Below, piece by piece: positions 36,093 to 48,300 of a stretch of 64,000 nt of DNA. Positions within the stretch are counted from its first letter, which is position 1, and each line of letters opens with the position of its first letter. A program made the translations under genes and the position numbers. Where the stretch lies: the NCBI RefSeq assembly GCF_003590095.1, contig NC_039495.1:62001-126000 (forward strand). Direction: 5' to 3'. This DNA comes from Trichoplusia ni. Lineage: Eukaryota > Arthropoda > Insecta > Lepidoptera > Noctuidae. Under the pieces are notes generated by a model. That model made no database searches. It saw nothing but the letters and a program-made list of their open reading frames with translations, and was not told the DNA's origin.

Positions 36093-37023
36093 CGCTTACA
36101 ACTTAACCTACCCTATGACACTATCCCTTACCTTAATATTAAGTAAACCAAATATTTTTCTTATACAATAAACTAATTTAAACAGTAGACACAAAAACAA
36201 ATACTCGGAGGCGAGTTACAATTCAAGACACCCATCTCATTTTCCTGGAAAATTCCAAAGTCCTAAACACAATTAATTCTATTCCTAGAATATATCAATA
36301 ATAACATCATCAGTTTCACCGTTATTACAGCTATCAATACAGCTAATAACGAGGATGATCAATATCAGTCTTTGCGTGATCACGAACGCAAATATGTTGT
36401 GAACTGATGACGTCACATTAGCGATATGGCGACGCCTCGACATTCTGACAACTTTGATTAAGTGCGATACTGTGCTGATATATCGTAGTGCGACTGATTG
36501 CTGGCTGGGAGGTGAGACAAGGCAGCTTGTAGTTATATATACATATACCTGTGTTTTACAGGTGTGTAGTGGTAATGGTGTTTTTAAGGTAGATTGGAAG
36601 GTGAATCGGTCGATATATGCGATTTGTGTAATTTGGGTGTTTTGTCAATGAAAGTTTTTTAAGATTTCGGATTATTTTTGGGCAGTTTTTTAATTGGTAC
36701 AAAAAAGATAAATGTAACGAAGAGGTGAATACAGGCGTCAGTCCTGAAAGTGTGTCTATGGATTTGTATACGAAATTATTTAATTGTGTAATGGAAAGTC
36801 GTAAGGGGTAGGACAGGCTACGCGTCTTCACAAATTAAATGGAAAATAATGATATCCTACAATATTTGAAACTTGTTATATTCCATAACCAACCACAAGA
36901 TGTATTTTTCTTGCCCTTAAAACTAGATAGATTTACCAGACAACAAAGAATCAGGGGACAAGTACTCATAACTTTGGCGAAACTGTTCCCGTACTACAGT
37001 ATTGCAGTGCAGGGCATTTATTA
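36093..37023. other. Non-coding stretch
   Basis: Contains TGATGACGTCAC (about 36407) and a GC-richer part to 36520. Frames at 36454-36651, 36556-36831 and 36839-37030 overlap on opposite strands and are not recognisable. No gene is supported. Confidence 0.45.
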
Positions 37024-37292
37024 TAAATAATAAGAATAAAATTCCACAACTTTCTAACAACGCCACCTAGTGAGACTAGATGTCGTTGATAGAAAATGGT
37101 GGAACTAACAACAATTCAACTGATGGACATACTTATATATTTCAAATTACATACACAATATAGATAAATTACACGTAGAGACAGAATAAATGCTCGTATT
37201 CATCACCAAACATTTTGCCCTGAGTGGGAATCGAACCCACGACCTCCGGAATAGCAGTCAGGGCTACTAACCATCAGACCAACAGGCCAGTC
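37024..37292 (-). mobile_element. tRNA-derived SINE, full length
   Basis: On the minus strand: TGACTGGCCTGTTGGTCTGA, B-box GGTCGTGGGTTCGATTCCCA, AT-rich body, then CTCACTAGGTGGCGTTGTTA and AAAGTTGTGGAATTTTATTC. The tail matches the copy at 48916-49152. A and B boxes are recognisable, with a few changes. Confidence 0.75.
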
Positions 37293-39226
37293 AAGTCTCT
37301 TGGAGTTCAAAGGTACTATTAAAATGAACGCTATATAATTTTCACATAGTAATTTCTGTTAATAGCTATTTCTAATTGTTATAGTGTTGTGCCTGCTTTG
37401 TGACGATTGGAAACGTTATAATAGTCAGTTAACAATCAGAATAATTGAGTAGTTAATCCGCAAACAATAATTATGAGGGTAGTTACGTTAATTACATTGA
37501 TGTCAGGCTCGCGTTTAGAATTTGTATGTTAAGCTGGTTACTAAATACTAATTAGGTTTAATTTTGAAATTTAAATAAAGCTGAGCTTATAAACTTTCAT
37601 TATTTAAAGCCAAAAGCTAGTGTGTTATTTTTACCTCTCTTTTTGTATGCTAAGCTAAAAGTAATGTATGAATATTTTTAGTAATTATTTTTTACGTGTG
37701 AATTTATATTTTTAGTTCTTATATTTTGATTCGTCAGTTTTTGAGGACTTATCCTAACACTTGATGATTAGTGTATGTAGAGTTCTACTATTCAATTAAC
37801 TATATCAGATATTGTATACATCAACTGTGTATGATTTCCGATGAAGGGAACTTGAAATGATTGATTATATATTATTGCCTGCCTACGAGTACAACCCTGC
37901 AGATCAGTACTTTTTTTCTGAAAGTGTTAAAATTAATAACAGTTCTCAAGAGATAAAAAGAAAAAGATGGAAATAAGGTCATCAAAACTGTCATAATTTA
38001 GAAGAGAAAATTCCCCGTGCATCCCTTGATAAACTTAGTGTGAACTCGAATTATTCATCAAAAGAGCCTAAATGATAAGAGTCACTTTTTAAATTAACTG
38101 GACAGCGAAATAATTTGGTCGTATCTTTTTAGAGTTTTTTTTATTCTCCATAATTCAACCCGTAAATCAGAAGCGAGGTAGCTAAGAGAAATTCTTAATT
38201 ACAAAGCTTAAAAAGGCACTTAGGTCGGCATCGCGAAATTTAATTTTTGCTGGCGCGATGTTACGTGTTTTTCTAAGCTGAATGAATGTTCTCCAGAATA
38301 GCTTGAAATGGATGGCGCAGCAACATTTTTATTGGGGATAATAGTGAATATTTTTCACTTTACGTAATATGAACGCGTCAGTTGCGGGTTCCGCTGCTCG
38401 GCGAGAGCGTTCCAAGTGAAAAGTGGTATAGAGCTGAGATGAGAAGTCAAAGTGCTACGTTCAAGATGTATATATGGAGCCGTATACATAGGTTAATATA
38501 TACATATATGAACATCCATATAAGATATATCTTATTACACATTTATATTATCGTCGTTGTCTCGGTCTTCTCGGCAAGGTGTCAAACTATATTGGTGTAT
38601 GCATAAGGTACAAGTTCGATCTTAATGTAGGCTTTGAATGCTCTTTCTTAATCATTATAAGACATCATTGACATAATATGGTAAAAGAAAAGATCGTGAG
38701 AAAACATTGGCAATATTATAATCTGAAATCGCGAACTCGCGGTGAGCTAGGGTGATGTTTCGTGATCAAATCTTGTAAGGATATAGGCATGTGTCTATTG
38801 TAGAATGTATATACGCTGGTAATATTACTATATCTAATAGTTTAAGGGGTTTTTAGCAAAGTCATAGGCTTATTGCGTATATGGTAGATGGGTGATTTTT
38901 TAAATATACTGAATGGCTTGTAGCAGGTTGCTTCAGAAAACTGGTTAATCCGTAACCCCCGACTGTCACTCTTTGATGTTTGACCGTCGTTAAGTCAGAA
39001 TAATTCCAACAAACAGTATAATTATAGAAACTGTTACCTGACAACTGTTGTGGAGATTAGATAGGATATCACTCTGTCAAAATACGATACTAAACGAAGC
39101 TTTTATACAAGAAATAAACCCTAACTTTTCTTAAGGAAAGGCTGGGCACAAGAAGGTTTTATAGTAACGGTATTATAAAAGTGAGAATATCAAAAGCGTA
39201 AAATATCGTATTCTGAAATCATAATA
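37293..39226. other. Non-coding stretch with one GC-richer patch
   Basis: At 38370-38450 ACGCGTCAGTTGCGGGTTCC and CGGCGAGAGCGTTCCAAGTG stand out from the AT-rich background. TCAGTT resembles an arthropod initiator, so this might be a minor promoter, but there is no supporting exon. Frame 38382-38606 dissolves into TA-rich sequence. Nothing else was found. Confidence 0.4.
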
Positions 39227-39498
39227 TCTATATATATACTAATATATAAAGCTGAAGAGTTTGTTTGTTTGTTTGTTTGAACGCGCTAATCACAGGAACT
39301 ACTGTTACTGTTACTATCCCAATCGAAAAATTATTTTTGTGTTGAATAGATCATTCATCAAGGCTGGAAATATCACGCATCATCACGCTGCGACTAATAG
39401 GAGCGAAGATACAATGGAAAATGTGAAAAAAATAGGGCAAGTATAAATCATAACTTACATCTTCTAACCACGCGGACGAAGTCGCAGGCAACAGCTAG
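39227..39498 (+). mobile_element. Helitron-type element, best-preserved copy
   Basis: It starts TCTATATATATACTAATATA after an A, has GAGTTTGTTTGTTTGTTTG, GCTGCGACTAATAGGAGCGA and CGCGGACGAAGTCGCAGGC (3' hairpin), and ends CAACAGCTAG before a T. It is 272 bp and non-coding. It serves as the reference for the other copies in the window. Confidence 0.75.
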
Positions 39499-40026
39499 TT
39501 GAAATATAAAGCAAATATCCAGTAATCCTTCCTTTAATTTTCGCCGATAAAACAACAAGTTAAATCTCTACAGAGTATTGACGGTGGCTAGTAACAGCGT
39601 TAACTGAAGTCGTTTTATTTTGTCTGTGAGGCAATCGAATCAGACTGCAATCTCCAGCATCTATCGAGTTACTGCAGGCCTACAGATGGCTAACGGTTTT
39701 ATTTATTAAATAAACGTGTAATATTTATATTAAAATAAAATAAGATATAATTTCAGTTTAGTGCACAATCGTATCAAAATATCAAAATATCAAAGTATCT
39801 GTAAGTCGTGTGTCGATAATGTGTAAGTTTCTGACCAATGTTTGTGGTGAGTGTGGATTTTTTCATGGGATTAAATTAGTTATTTAATTAAAAGATAGTT
39901 TTATTTATCGGGGTCCGTATATCTTACCATACCATCATATAGATTTGATAATCTGCCGACTGTTCCATAGTTTATAAATAACTTTCGTATGTCCTAGGAG
40001 CTGCAGCGGATCTAAAGATTTACCGC

Positions 40027-40218
40027 GTGGGCTGGTTCCATGTGACCCAGGACAGAAAATTGGGGGAGGCCTTTGACAACATTGGAGCAAAATGTGCTAG
40101 GTTAAAAAAGTGTATGTCCTATGACACCCTTATCCTCAATATGATGTATCGCGATACGATGAACAAAATCAAACTCGTGGTCAGAGGAATTAGTTGCCAA
40201 AGCGACCGGCGTGCATAG
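40027..40218 (+). pseudogene. Possible LINE-derived fragment, uncertain
   Basis: The frame reads GWFHVTQDRKLGEAFDNIGA and continues to a stop at 40216-40218. The DNA GTGACCCAGGACAGAAAATT and GGGGGAGGCCTTTG resembles the C-terminal coding end and tail of RTE-type LINEs (..DREKWR..LGEAY..), but the following 40 residues are not familiar and the base composition is more coding-like than that of the surroundings. It could also be an unrecognised exon or a retrocopy. No start context, splice sites or neighbours help. Confidence 0.3.
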
Positions 40219-41411
40219 CCAGAAGGCGCACGTTTTAGTTCTATATGAAGATTTTTTTTGTATTTGTATTTACATAAATATTATTTTTTCCTTTTTAATA
40301 TCGTTTATGATTTAAAACAAAAAAAAATATTTATCCAATTTGGGGTAGCTTTTTATCTATTTAAAGGTTTATCTTTAACAGTTAAAGGTTCGTTTAGTGA
40401 AGGCCTAACAATAATGAATGAATAGTAAGCTAGGTCACACGTAGCCAATATAAATGCTAATTCACAACAAGGATTACACTATGAAAATTATAAACTATAT
40501 TAAATTATTAAAGGCTTAGATTCGAGATTAAGCTGACGTTTTGTAAGTTAAGGGCGTTGAGGTCAAAGCCTTGAAACTGAAGGGTTTAGAGGGATTGATA
40601 AGTTGATTGCGTGTTGATATTAATAACATGACCAATCATAATTGCTTTTTGTTAATTGAATGCGGAGCTGGAGAAAGTTTTTTTTTTTGTTGGTCTCTAT
40701 TGAGCTACGCTTAGTTTAACGGTTTAGTTTTTTATTTTTATATAGCAATATTTAGAAGAAAAATCTCGATGGCGTGCACATGGGGAGGAAAGTGATGATG
40801 ATTATGATGATGATTGTTTATAAATAGATGACTGGGTGTGGGTTGTATTTTACTATTTATTTATTAGATAAAAAAAATTACCTCCAATGTTTAATTTAGA
40901 ACAATGTAAAATAAAACTATTAGCGATTAGTTTGTCTTCTGGATCGCTTTTGTCATGGAATATATCAAACACTTACGCGCATTTTTAGGTTTTTATTAAT
41001 GAGCTAAGATACCTGTACAATCTAACTTAATAAAGTATCAATATGTCTCAAAATAGTCTATTAAAACTAAATCCATGAAGTTATTTCAGTAGATAATATT
41101 TGTTGACAGGTAATAAGTCTCATTAATCAAAAAGCCCTAAATTAATCTCTATCTATACAAAACGAATATATTGAATTACATTACGTATTAACCATAAGCT
41201 TAGCGGCAAATACCTACCTTTATATAAACTGTAGCTATGGGCAATAATTCCAAAGGAAATTCCCGCCAATATTCAATGCGCGATCAGGTCGACAACCTTC
41301 CATAACTTATCCCAAATAAAACGCCTCAACAAATGAGCTGAATCACGATCTCCAATACCGCATTCAAGAGCCGATGACCTCAAAAAATCGCTGACAAATA
41401 TAAAATATAAC
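40219..41411. other. Non-coding stretch with a TGA-type tail
   Basis: At 40765-40820 ATGGCGTGCACATGGGGAGG followed by (TGA/TTATGA)n resembles the tail of a truncated LINE or SINE. No gene is supported. Confidence 0.4.
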
Positions 41412-41697
41412 TGGTGAAGTGCGAGTCGGACTTGCGATATTAAGGGTCCCGTACAAAATGGCTTAAGAAAGCTAATCGATTGGGGACTTTTTTCATCCAA
41501 CTAATTTATGACCGTTCCAAGCGTTTGTATTCTCAATTTTCATTTTTGCTACAGCGGCAACCAAAATCTCAATCATCTTATTATACCTATCTAGCTATTA
41601 CGACTCATGAGATACAGCTTGGCAGCAGACGCATGTTCAGACAGCGTAGGGTTAATAACAGGGATCTTTTGTTACCCTAATGATATGGAACCCTAAA
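41412..41697 (-). repeat. Lepidopteran dispersed repeat, full-length copy (286 bp)
   Basis: On the plus strand it opens CTGGTGAAGTGCGAGTCGGA and AAGGGTCCCGTAC, passes GCTACAGCGGCAACC, TATCTAGCTATTACGACTCA and GAGATACAGCTTGGC, and closes ATGGAACCCTAAAAATAG. Both ends carry versions of GGGTTCCGTAC in inverted orientation. The frames 41273-41500 and 41480-41680 lie over it and are not genes. Confidence 0.65.
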
Positions 41698-44087
41698 AAT
41701 AGAAAATCTATTTCTAATATATAAAACAGCAGGGTATTTGAAAACAGGACATTTAGCGGTGTAATCAGGGCTCGACGAGGGTATAAGTAAGATTTACATC
41801 GAATCGCCTCCCTTAAATATTAACTGGACGGTGACAAGGGTAGTGCCAACTTGTGTAGCAATGCCGTTAAAGGAATAACTAAGTTTCATTTTTTATTTAT
41901 CTACTAGCGCCATAGCGTTTGTAAAAGAGGGAAAAAGACATTACACCCACGTACTTAGAAGATTGGAAAACCTTCGCAATGTTAAACTCGAATAGGTTTC
42001 AGATTACTGAGTTACGAATCTTGATAATTTGTACGGCAGATCGCTAGCAGGCTAAAGAAATTCGACCTTTTGAATAAAGTGCCTTACAGGTTAATAATAG
42101 CTGGTAATGATTATAAGGTGTAGAGAAATTTAGGTTAACGCTTCTTATGAGATGTGATTCATCAATTTACCTGTACTATAATATCACTCTTTTGTTATAG
42201 TGCCCCACCCCAAACGTAGAACATTGAACCCTATTACTAAGTCTAAGAATAATAAAGGCTAGCAGAGTAAAATTAATTTGGTATAGTTATAAATTTGATT
42301 TGTGACGATTACTAATTCAAGATTTCTATTTTAGTTTATGATTTTATGTGTACGAAATCTTTACTCGCAAGAACGACTTGAGTCTTGCGATACCGACTCA
42401 CACTTGACCAGTTTTTTACATTGCGAAGGCAGTATACTGAAAATTGCAGAAATAACTGAAAGCTTGTAATACATTTTAATAGGCTGTCGATGATATCTCC
42501 TCGAGAGCCATAGTTCATCAATCAGGCGCCGGAAATTAATCGCGCATAATGCGACGTCACATGCCCGCAGTTTATCGTATGTATGACCCATTAAATATGC
42601 AAGTTTCAGATTTTATCGATATTTGGTATTTATTTTTAACGAGCTTTAGCTGTAAGGTTTTAAGTTGCATATTGTACCTATATTTCTTTGTCAGAAAACT
42701 TCATATTCAAACATCCAGACAATTTTTTTTAGCAGCAAAAATCTACATTACATAATTTTACATCCTGACAATACGATATATCTAAACAATACGTATAATA
42801 GACGAAACCAAGCTTTACTATCAGATGCATACTGAAAATAAATCTGATAAGACACTAAGCCAACCAACAATTAAAACCACACATAAATCTCAATCGTTGG
42901 TAAAATTAAACAAAACATTTTCCGAATTTCCCAAAATCGTTCTTAGTCTATCAAAAACTTGCCAATCATGATTATCATAGCTTTTCATAACGAGCATGAC
43001 GTGGAAATCCGTGAACGCTCCCGCTACAAGCAGAGACATGTAATGAACTTGGAGTTTTATGATCCAATCTTGCAATACCGAAGACAGAATTTTCTAGAGA
43101 ATTGAAGATACTGTTCTACAGCAGAAATATTGAAGATTGCGGTGAAGTAGTGTAGAGTGGTAGTCTGAGAGAGCTGGTTTTAGAAGACGTTGAAGTGAGA
43201 CACCGTGTTATGGTGCACATTGCACTTCTCTTTACAATTACAACAGTCCTGCTTTCAGCAAATGCGCTCATAAGAGGATAAGGGGTTTTTTTAATTAAAG
43301 AACAATTAAGCATTTTTTTTTTATAATCTTGAACTTCGAGGTAATGAAACAATGCAAGTCTTCATTTTGTTTATAAGATTGAGCTTATAATATGTGGTCA
43401 TGTGAGGGTGACATGTGTAATGTCTTGTCTTGTATTATAATTAATTAGGCGAAAGTAAATGTATATTTACGAATGTTTGCATAAATACTATTAAGTATTT
43501 CATCAAATGTAGAAGGTGACCTAAAAACTTAACCAAATGAATGCTCGAAATAAAACTCGTTTCTTACAAAGAAAGTAAACGTACAATATAATATACGTTA
43601 CGAAAACTTTATTCAAATAAACACATTTTGTTTGTCACTTCTATACTTCCATAAATGTCGAGATTCATACAAAGTTTCATACAACAAAACTCTAGAACAA
43701 TACAATTCTTGCTGTCTGATGTAATATTAAGATTTCTCTCGGAATCCTTCTACTATGACTAAATAGAACAAGACTGTTGCTGTAGAGAAAAAGAGATAGC
43801 GAGCGCAGTGTAATGTTCAATCTCACTTCCACAATGAAGGAAACTTGTTTTAAAAAACTCATAGTAAAGGATCTAGGCATAAACGCCGTAAAGATACTGA
43901 ATCAAGATAAAAAATGACATTATATCTAATTTTACTATCTTAAATAAAATCTGACTACATTTCTGCTAAAATTTTCATTTTCGTTGACTTTCTGGAAGAT
44001 TTTGGTGACCTTTATTTTCTTGCAGGCAATTTTCCTTCCTTTAAATAAATAATTATCACATTTAAGTATCAGATGTATAAAAAAATT
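41698..44087. other. Non-coding stretch with repeat scraps
   Basis: A short 3' end of the same dispersed repeat lies at 42385-42417 (ACCGACTCACACTTGACCAG). At 43180-43275 TTACAACAGTCCTGCTTTC matches the scrap at 13185-13207. The frame pairs at 42336-42591, 42890-43075 and 43116-43352 are unrecognised. No gene is supported. Confidence 0.45.
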
Positions 44088-44262
44088 ATGCACGAGTCGA
44101 AATCGAGACACGAAGGGTTTCGTACAAATAAGTTAAAGAAAAAGTATTTTGCAATAGGAATTAACCTTCCGTCACATTTATGACCATACCAACCATTGCT
44201 AAACTTTCATTTTTCTTTTTATTATTTGTTCTTTTTTTACCCTTAGTGTATGGAACCCAAAG
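44088..44262 (-). repeat. Diverged copy of the dispersed repeat
   Basis: TGCACGAGTCGAAATCGAGA and CACGAAGGGTTTCGTAC open it, and TATGGAACCC closes it near 44253. The middle is largely eroded. Confidence 0.45.
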
Positions 44263-46439
44263 ATGTATTCAAAGTGTTATTCCAGTTAAAATATTTAAAA
44301 CTTAGGTATCCTCATAATGTAACCCTTTACCGCTTGTCAATATGTCAAATATAAGAAGTCACAACTTCAAAAAAGACACACAGGTACCTCGCTTGCTTTG
44401 GTTCAATCCTGTACCTGTACCTAGAGTATACAAAACTATGCATAGAACCGCAAAGACATCACAACATTACCCAATTATAGTTGTACTAAATCACAACTAA
44501 ATACAATTTTCTCTATAATAAAAAAACATCTACTGCCTATAGTACAGTGGAATCTTATAAAGAATAAATTATGTATCATCTATTACATTTCTCAAAGAAA
44601 ACTAATTTGATAAAGCTAAAATATGTTTCCAACTGTAGGCAACATATCTTCAATATCGAAAATATTTGAGATATATAAGGTAAAAGGAATCTCTCTCGGC
44701 CTGGGTACAATCGATCATTGTATTTTAAATGACAGCTAATCGAAAAACCATTACGAATCTGGATTTGTTTATCTTAAATTGGAAGTATGATAAATATTGA
44801 AGATATTCGTAATATAATCGTGGTGGTTATCTGTTGCTAAATAGACAGTAGTCTAAGTAGACATTTGGGTATGGGGTGAATACCATGCACCTTTTCTGAT
44901 ACTTTTATTTATGTTAGGATCAGCTTTTAGTCTTGCAAACCTAATATCATAAAACGGAAGAAGAATGAAGAGATTATTTATTCATTTGAAAGCGTTAATC
45001 TTGGGAACTACTGGTCCAACTTCAATGGTCAAATGGTCAACCATTATTGATGTGCTTTTTCATATTACACCAAATAAAATTGGTCTCACATCTTAATGAC
45101 CATACCGTACAGACTGCATGATGTTAACAATATAATACCGAGTAAAAGTAACTACCAATCTATATTCCATAATCCCGTTAAGTCTAAATCAAATCTAGAC
45201 TAAAACATAATGACTAACGAAAATTAGAAACTCCAGCAAACACGAAACTAGTCCTACAAATCACGGCAGTACGATTAGGTACAGACACATACAAATGTAT
45301 TTCAGTGTGCCATGCATATGAAAGTGTTGCGAGTTGTTCAAGATTCATAGCCCGGGTATGGTCACAATATCCCATGAGGGCGACAGTCGCGCCCCCTGGC
45401 GTACGTAAGCATCAATCAAAGTCAGATGCAGGTCGAACAGGCTCTACAGACTGGAAGATCAACCAACTGGGAATTTGAATTGGGTCAATTTAATATTCGT
45501 AATTTTGGAAAGTGTCGTTGTTCTTTTTATATAAAGGTATTTTGGAAGTGCCCAATTTAGTGCATCTTAATGTTTGTTGGAGTTGGTAAACGTATTTGTC
45601 TAAATGTGTTGAGTGGTTTTTGAAGCGGTATGTCACATATCAACATAGCGGCTACTTAGTGGATAAATTTAACTAAATTTGTCGACATTTGTGGAAAATA
45701 ATCAATTTTCAGTGGTAGTACATTCTAGTTAGCACTACTTAGTATCCTCTATCGAATAGAGTTTGCCTTAGAAAACGCTGCGAAATGAAGAAACCATTTC
45801 ATTGAAAAAAATAAAAAAATATAAAAAAGAATATATCTTAAAAAAACAAATGATAAATAACGTCATTGCCACATTACGACACGTACAAAATGTAACTACC
45901 CTCATTCTTACAAATGCTGACTTCACCGCGATCTTTTTCGTTTTTCCCCATTTCCTTTTGTTGCGAAGCTTCAGTCGTCTCAAAAGGAAAGTCAGGGTTA
46001 AAAAAGGAATTGTTCTTTTCTATCTTTTGCGTCAAATTCAGATTTAGTTTAGATAATCTATCACTTTGACCTGAATGTACTGTATGCAGATTAGGAATGG
46101 AGGGGCGTGAAACGAGCTAGATCGTACATTTTGTTGATAGATGACTCGACAGACGAATGGGCGCACTCTGACGAAGATTTGTAGTTTTCTGTACATCAAT
46201 GTTTCTAAGCAACGTGCATGTACTACTATTTGAATTATAGACTGTTCAGGCAAATAATAAACTTAGTCCTAACTATTTTTTTAATACTTATACAGAATGA
46301 TGTACCTCTCAGACAAAATAAATATTAAACGCAATCCTACGTATATTTTTTTATTATTTTATTTAACGGCCAGTTTTTATGCCTTTATTATTTGGCGTTG
46401 CAGTTCTGAATTTCATTATTACATGATGCACTTACATAT
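44263..46439. other. Non-coding stretch with CTCF-like site
   Basis: ATGTTAGGATCAGCTTTTAG at 44913-44932 is a scrap of the LINE-tail repeat also seen at 59976. A GC-rich block at 45340-45480 includes GTCGCGCCCCCTGGCGTA. The overlapping frames at 45768-46047 and 46044-46253 are low-complexity and not genes. Confidence 0.45.
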
Positions 46440-47473
46440 CGATGGCAGCAAAGTAGAAACGGACATCTACATTTTTATGAAAATGCTTTTTTTACAAAAA
46501 TTAGCTTATATTAATCCTACCTACAAGTCAGTATTAATTTTTTTTCAAAATTCATTATAATAAAGAAAATTTGACACGTAAATGAAGACATCTACACTGG
46601 ATTTTTAAAAAACATCGCAGTAGAAACGGACATTTGAATTTGTCCGCCTTTACTTCGGAGCTTTGACAGATGAATGAAACGTCAACAATGACATCAGTCA
46701 GTTGTCACATTCTAGCGCGTACCGGGTATGTTTTCGTGCGTTTCGTGCGTACCTAATCGTTAACGTTTTGATCTCGTTTTTCCTCCTATAAGTAAAAATA
46801 AGACAGTAGTGTTTATGTTGCTAAGTTTAAAATATTGTTCTGTGTTTCTTTTTTATTTTATTTCAGTTTGATATTTGCCTATCTGCCAATGATACCTTTG
46901 ATAATAAATAAATCATAGTATTATATTGCGTTTTTATTTACAATAATATATTTTACGTGATTTGGTAACTAAATAAATGAGTTCAACTGATAGTAATAGA
47001 TGGAGATAAGTTGTAGTTAACTCATTTATTGATAATGTATAAAATGTTAAATGCAAAGTAAATAAAGACATCTACAAAATTTGGTCAAAAAAAGGAGAAT
47101 ACTGTTTGCATGTTGCTTAGAAGATGTTCTATAAATATCCTTAAATGTATTACAGAAGATTATTATATTACTTTATAAGATATTTTAAATGGGCACTTTT
47201 TTATCACACGTATAAACGGTTATCAGGCAGATGTCTTCTTCTACGTCAATGTTTTTTCAGAGTAAAAAAAGACATCTACATTATTTCAGTAAAACAACGA
47301 TGTAGCGATAAAACCTATTACACAATTCATAAAGAAGGTTATTTTAAAGCATCATAGAAAATTTCAGGTTAATCGGTTCATAACTCGCAAAATAACCACG
47401 CTTTTTAAACTAAATCTGCTCTCCTGTAAAGTTGCGATTTTGTAGATGTCCGTTTCTACTTTTGCTGCCATCG
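46440..47473. mobile_element. Inverted-repeat element with iterated GACATCTACA motif
   Basis: The ends CGATGGCAGCAAAGTAGAAA.. (46440) and the complement of the right end (to 47473) match over about 33 bases with one indel. The flank is ATAT on both sides, which also allows a TA target if the end is read as TCGATGG. GACATCTACA occurs at 46462, 46587, 47067 and 47271 in direct orientation, inverted inside the right end (47441-47450), and as an inverted variant at 47229-47246, each in a GTARA..GACATCTACA context. No transposase frame is present. The frames 46297-46560 and 47145-47357 are incidental. A GC-richer part at 46640-46770 precedes a pyrimidine tract plus CAG (46866). The superfamily is not determined. 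Confidence 0.7.
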
Positions 47474-48199
47474 ATATTATATACTTTCGAACTCAGATAA
47501 TTATTAAAGATTCCGGTTGGGTTTCGTGAATAAGCCGCTGGAACAATTAGTCTCAAGACACTTGATATGAAAATATAGTACTGAATTTATAAGGTTTAAA
47601 AATGTAAATAGCTATACCTACCCAACTGAAATGAACAAAATGCTTTTAATTTTAGTTTTTTTCTTTGATTTTCTTTTTATATATAACTTACTATTATTTC
47701 TCAAAAAATCTCTCCCGGAAAAAGTTGCGTCTATACTATTTACAACGAAAACCATCAAAAGGTTTTTCACTGAAACCTTTTCATGGTTCACAGCAGTTTG
47801 CCTTACAAATACTTACAAAGCTTAAACGTAACAAGTTGTTACTATTCAAGAGTCTTATTCAAACTTGTTAAATATACAACCTCATTTCATAACAAACACA
47901 GTTATACTTTCAGTTTTAATAATATTTCAGCAAGTTTACAGAGAGCTACGGTATGAGAAGAGTTAATTAGAAAATCCGCCGTTTGTTCTCATATTTATAT
48001 TAAAATGTCATGGGTCATTGTCCTAGGTATGTCAAATGATGGGTCTGCACTAGGTGTTTCTATATGCACAGAAGTTTGAACTTTAGATTGAGCTAGATTT
48101 ATGATTTATTTTCCTGTAGTAACGTGATGACGTAGAGTCTAAGGGTGTTAATTACGGGATTTGTATTGAGGATGCACGTTATTGGAGTTTCACATTTAA
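47474..48199. other. Non-coding stretch
   Basis: AT-rich. Frames 47631-47825 and 47665-47871 are phenylalanine/leucine-rich products of T-rich DNA. Nothing else was found. Confidence 0.5.
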
Positions 48200-48300
48200 A
48201 GGTCAAAACGGGACCAAATTACTTGGGCTCCACTGTCAGACCGCACGTCCGTCATCAGGCTGTATCTCAGAAACTTATTTTGAACCATTCACTACCCCAC
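48200..48300 (+). repeat. 5' part of the dispersed repeat
   Basis: GGTCAAAACGGGACCAAATT, GGGCTCCACTGTCAG and CGTCATCAGGCTGTATCTCA follow the order expected from the full copy at 41412-41697 (complement). The remainder to about 48640 is not recognisable. Confidence 0.5.

Noticed and set aside
36300..36345. CGTTATTA..TAATAACG inverted words
   Set aside because: Only 8 bp per arm with a long loop; not distinguishable from chance.
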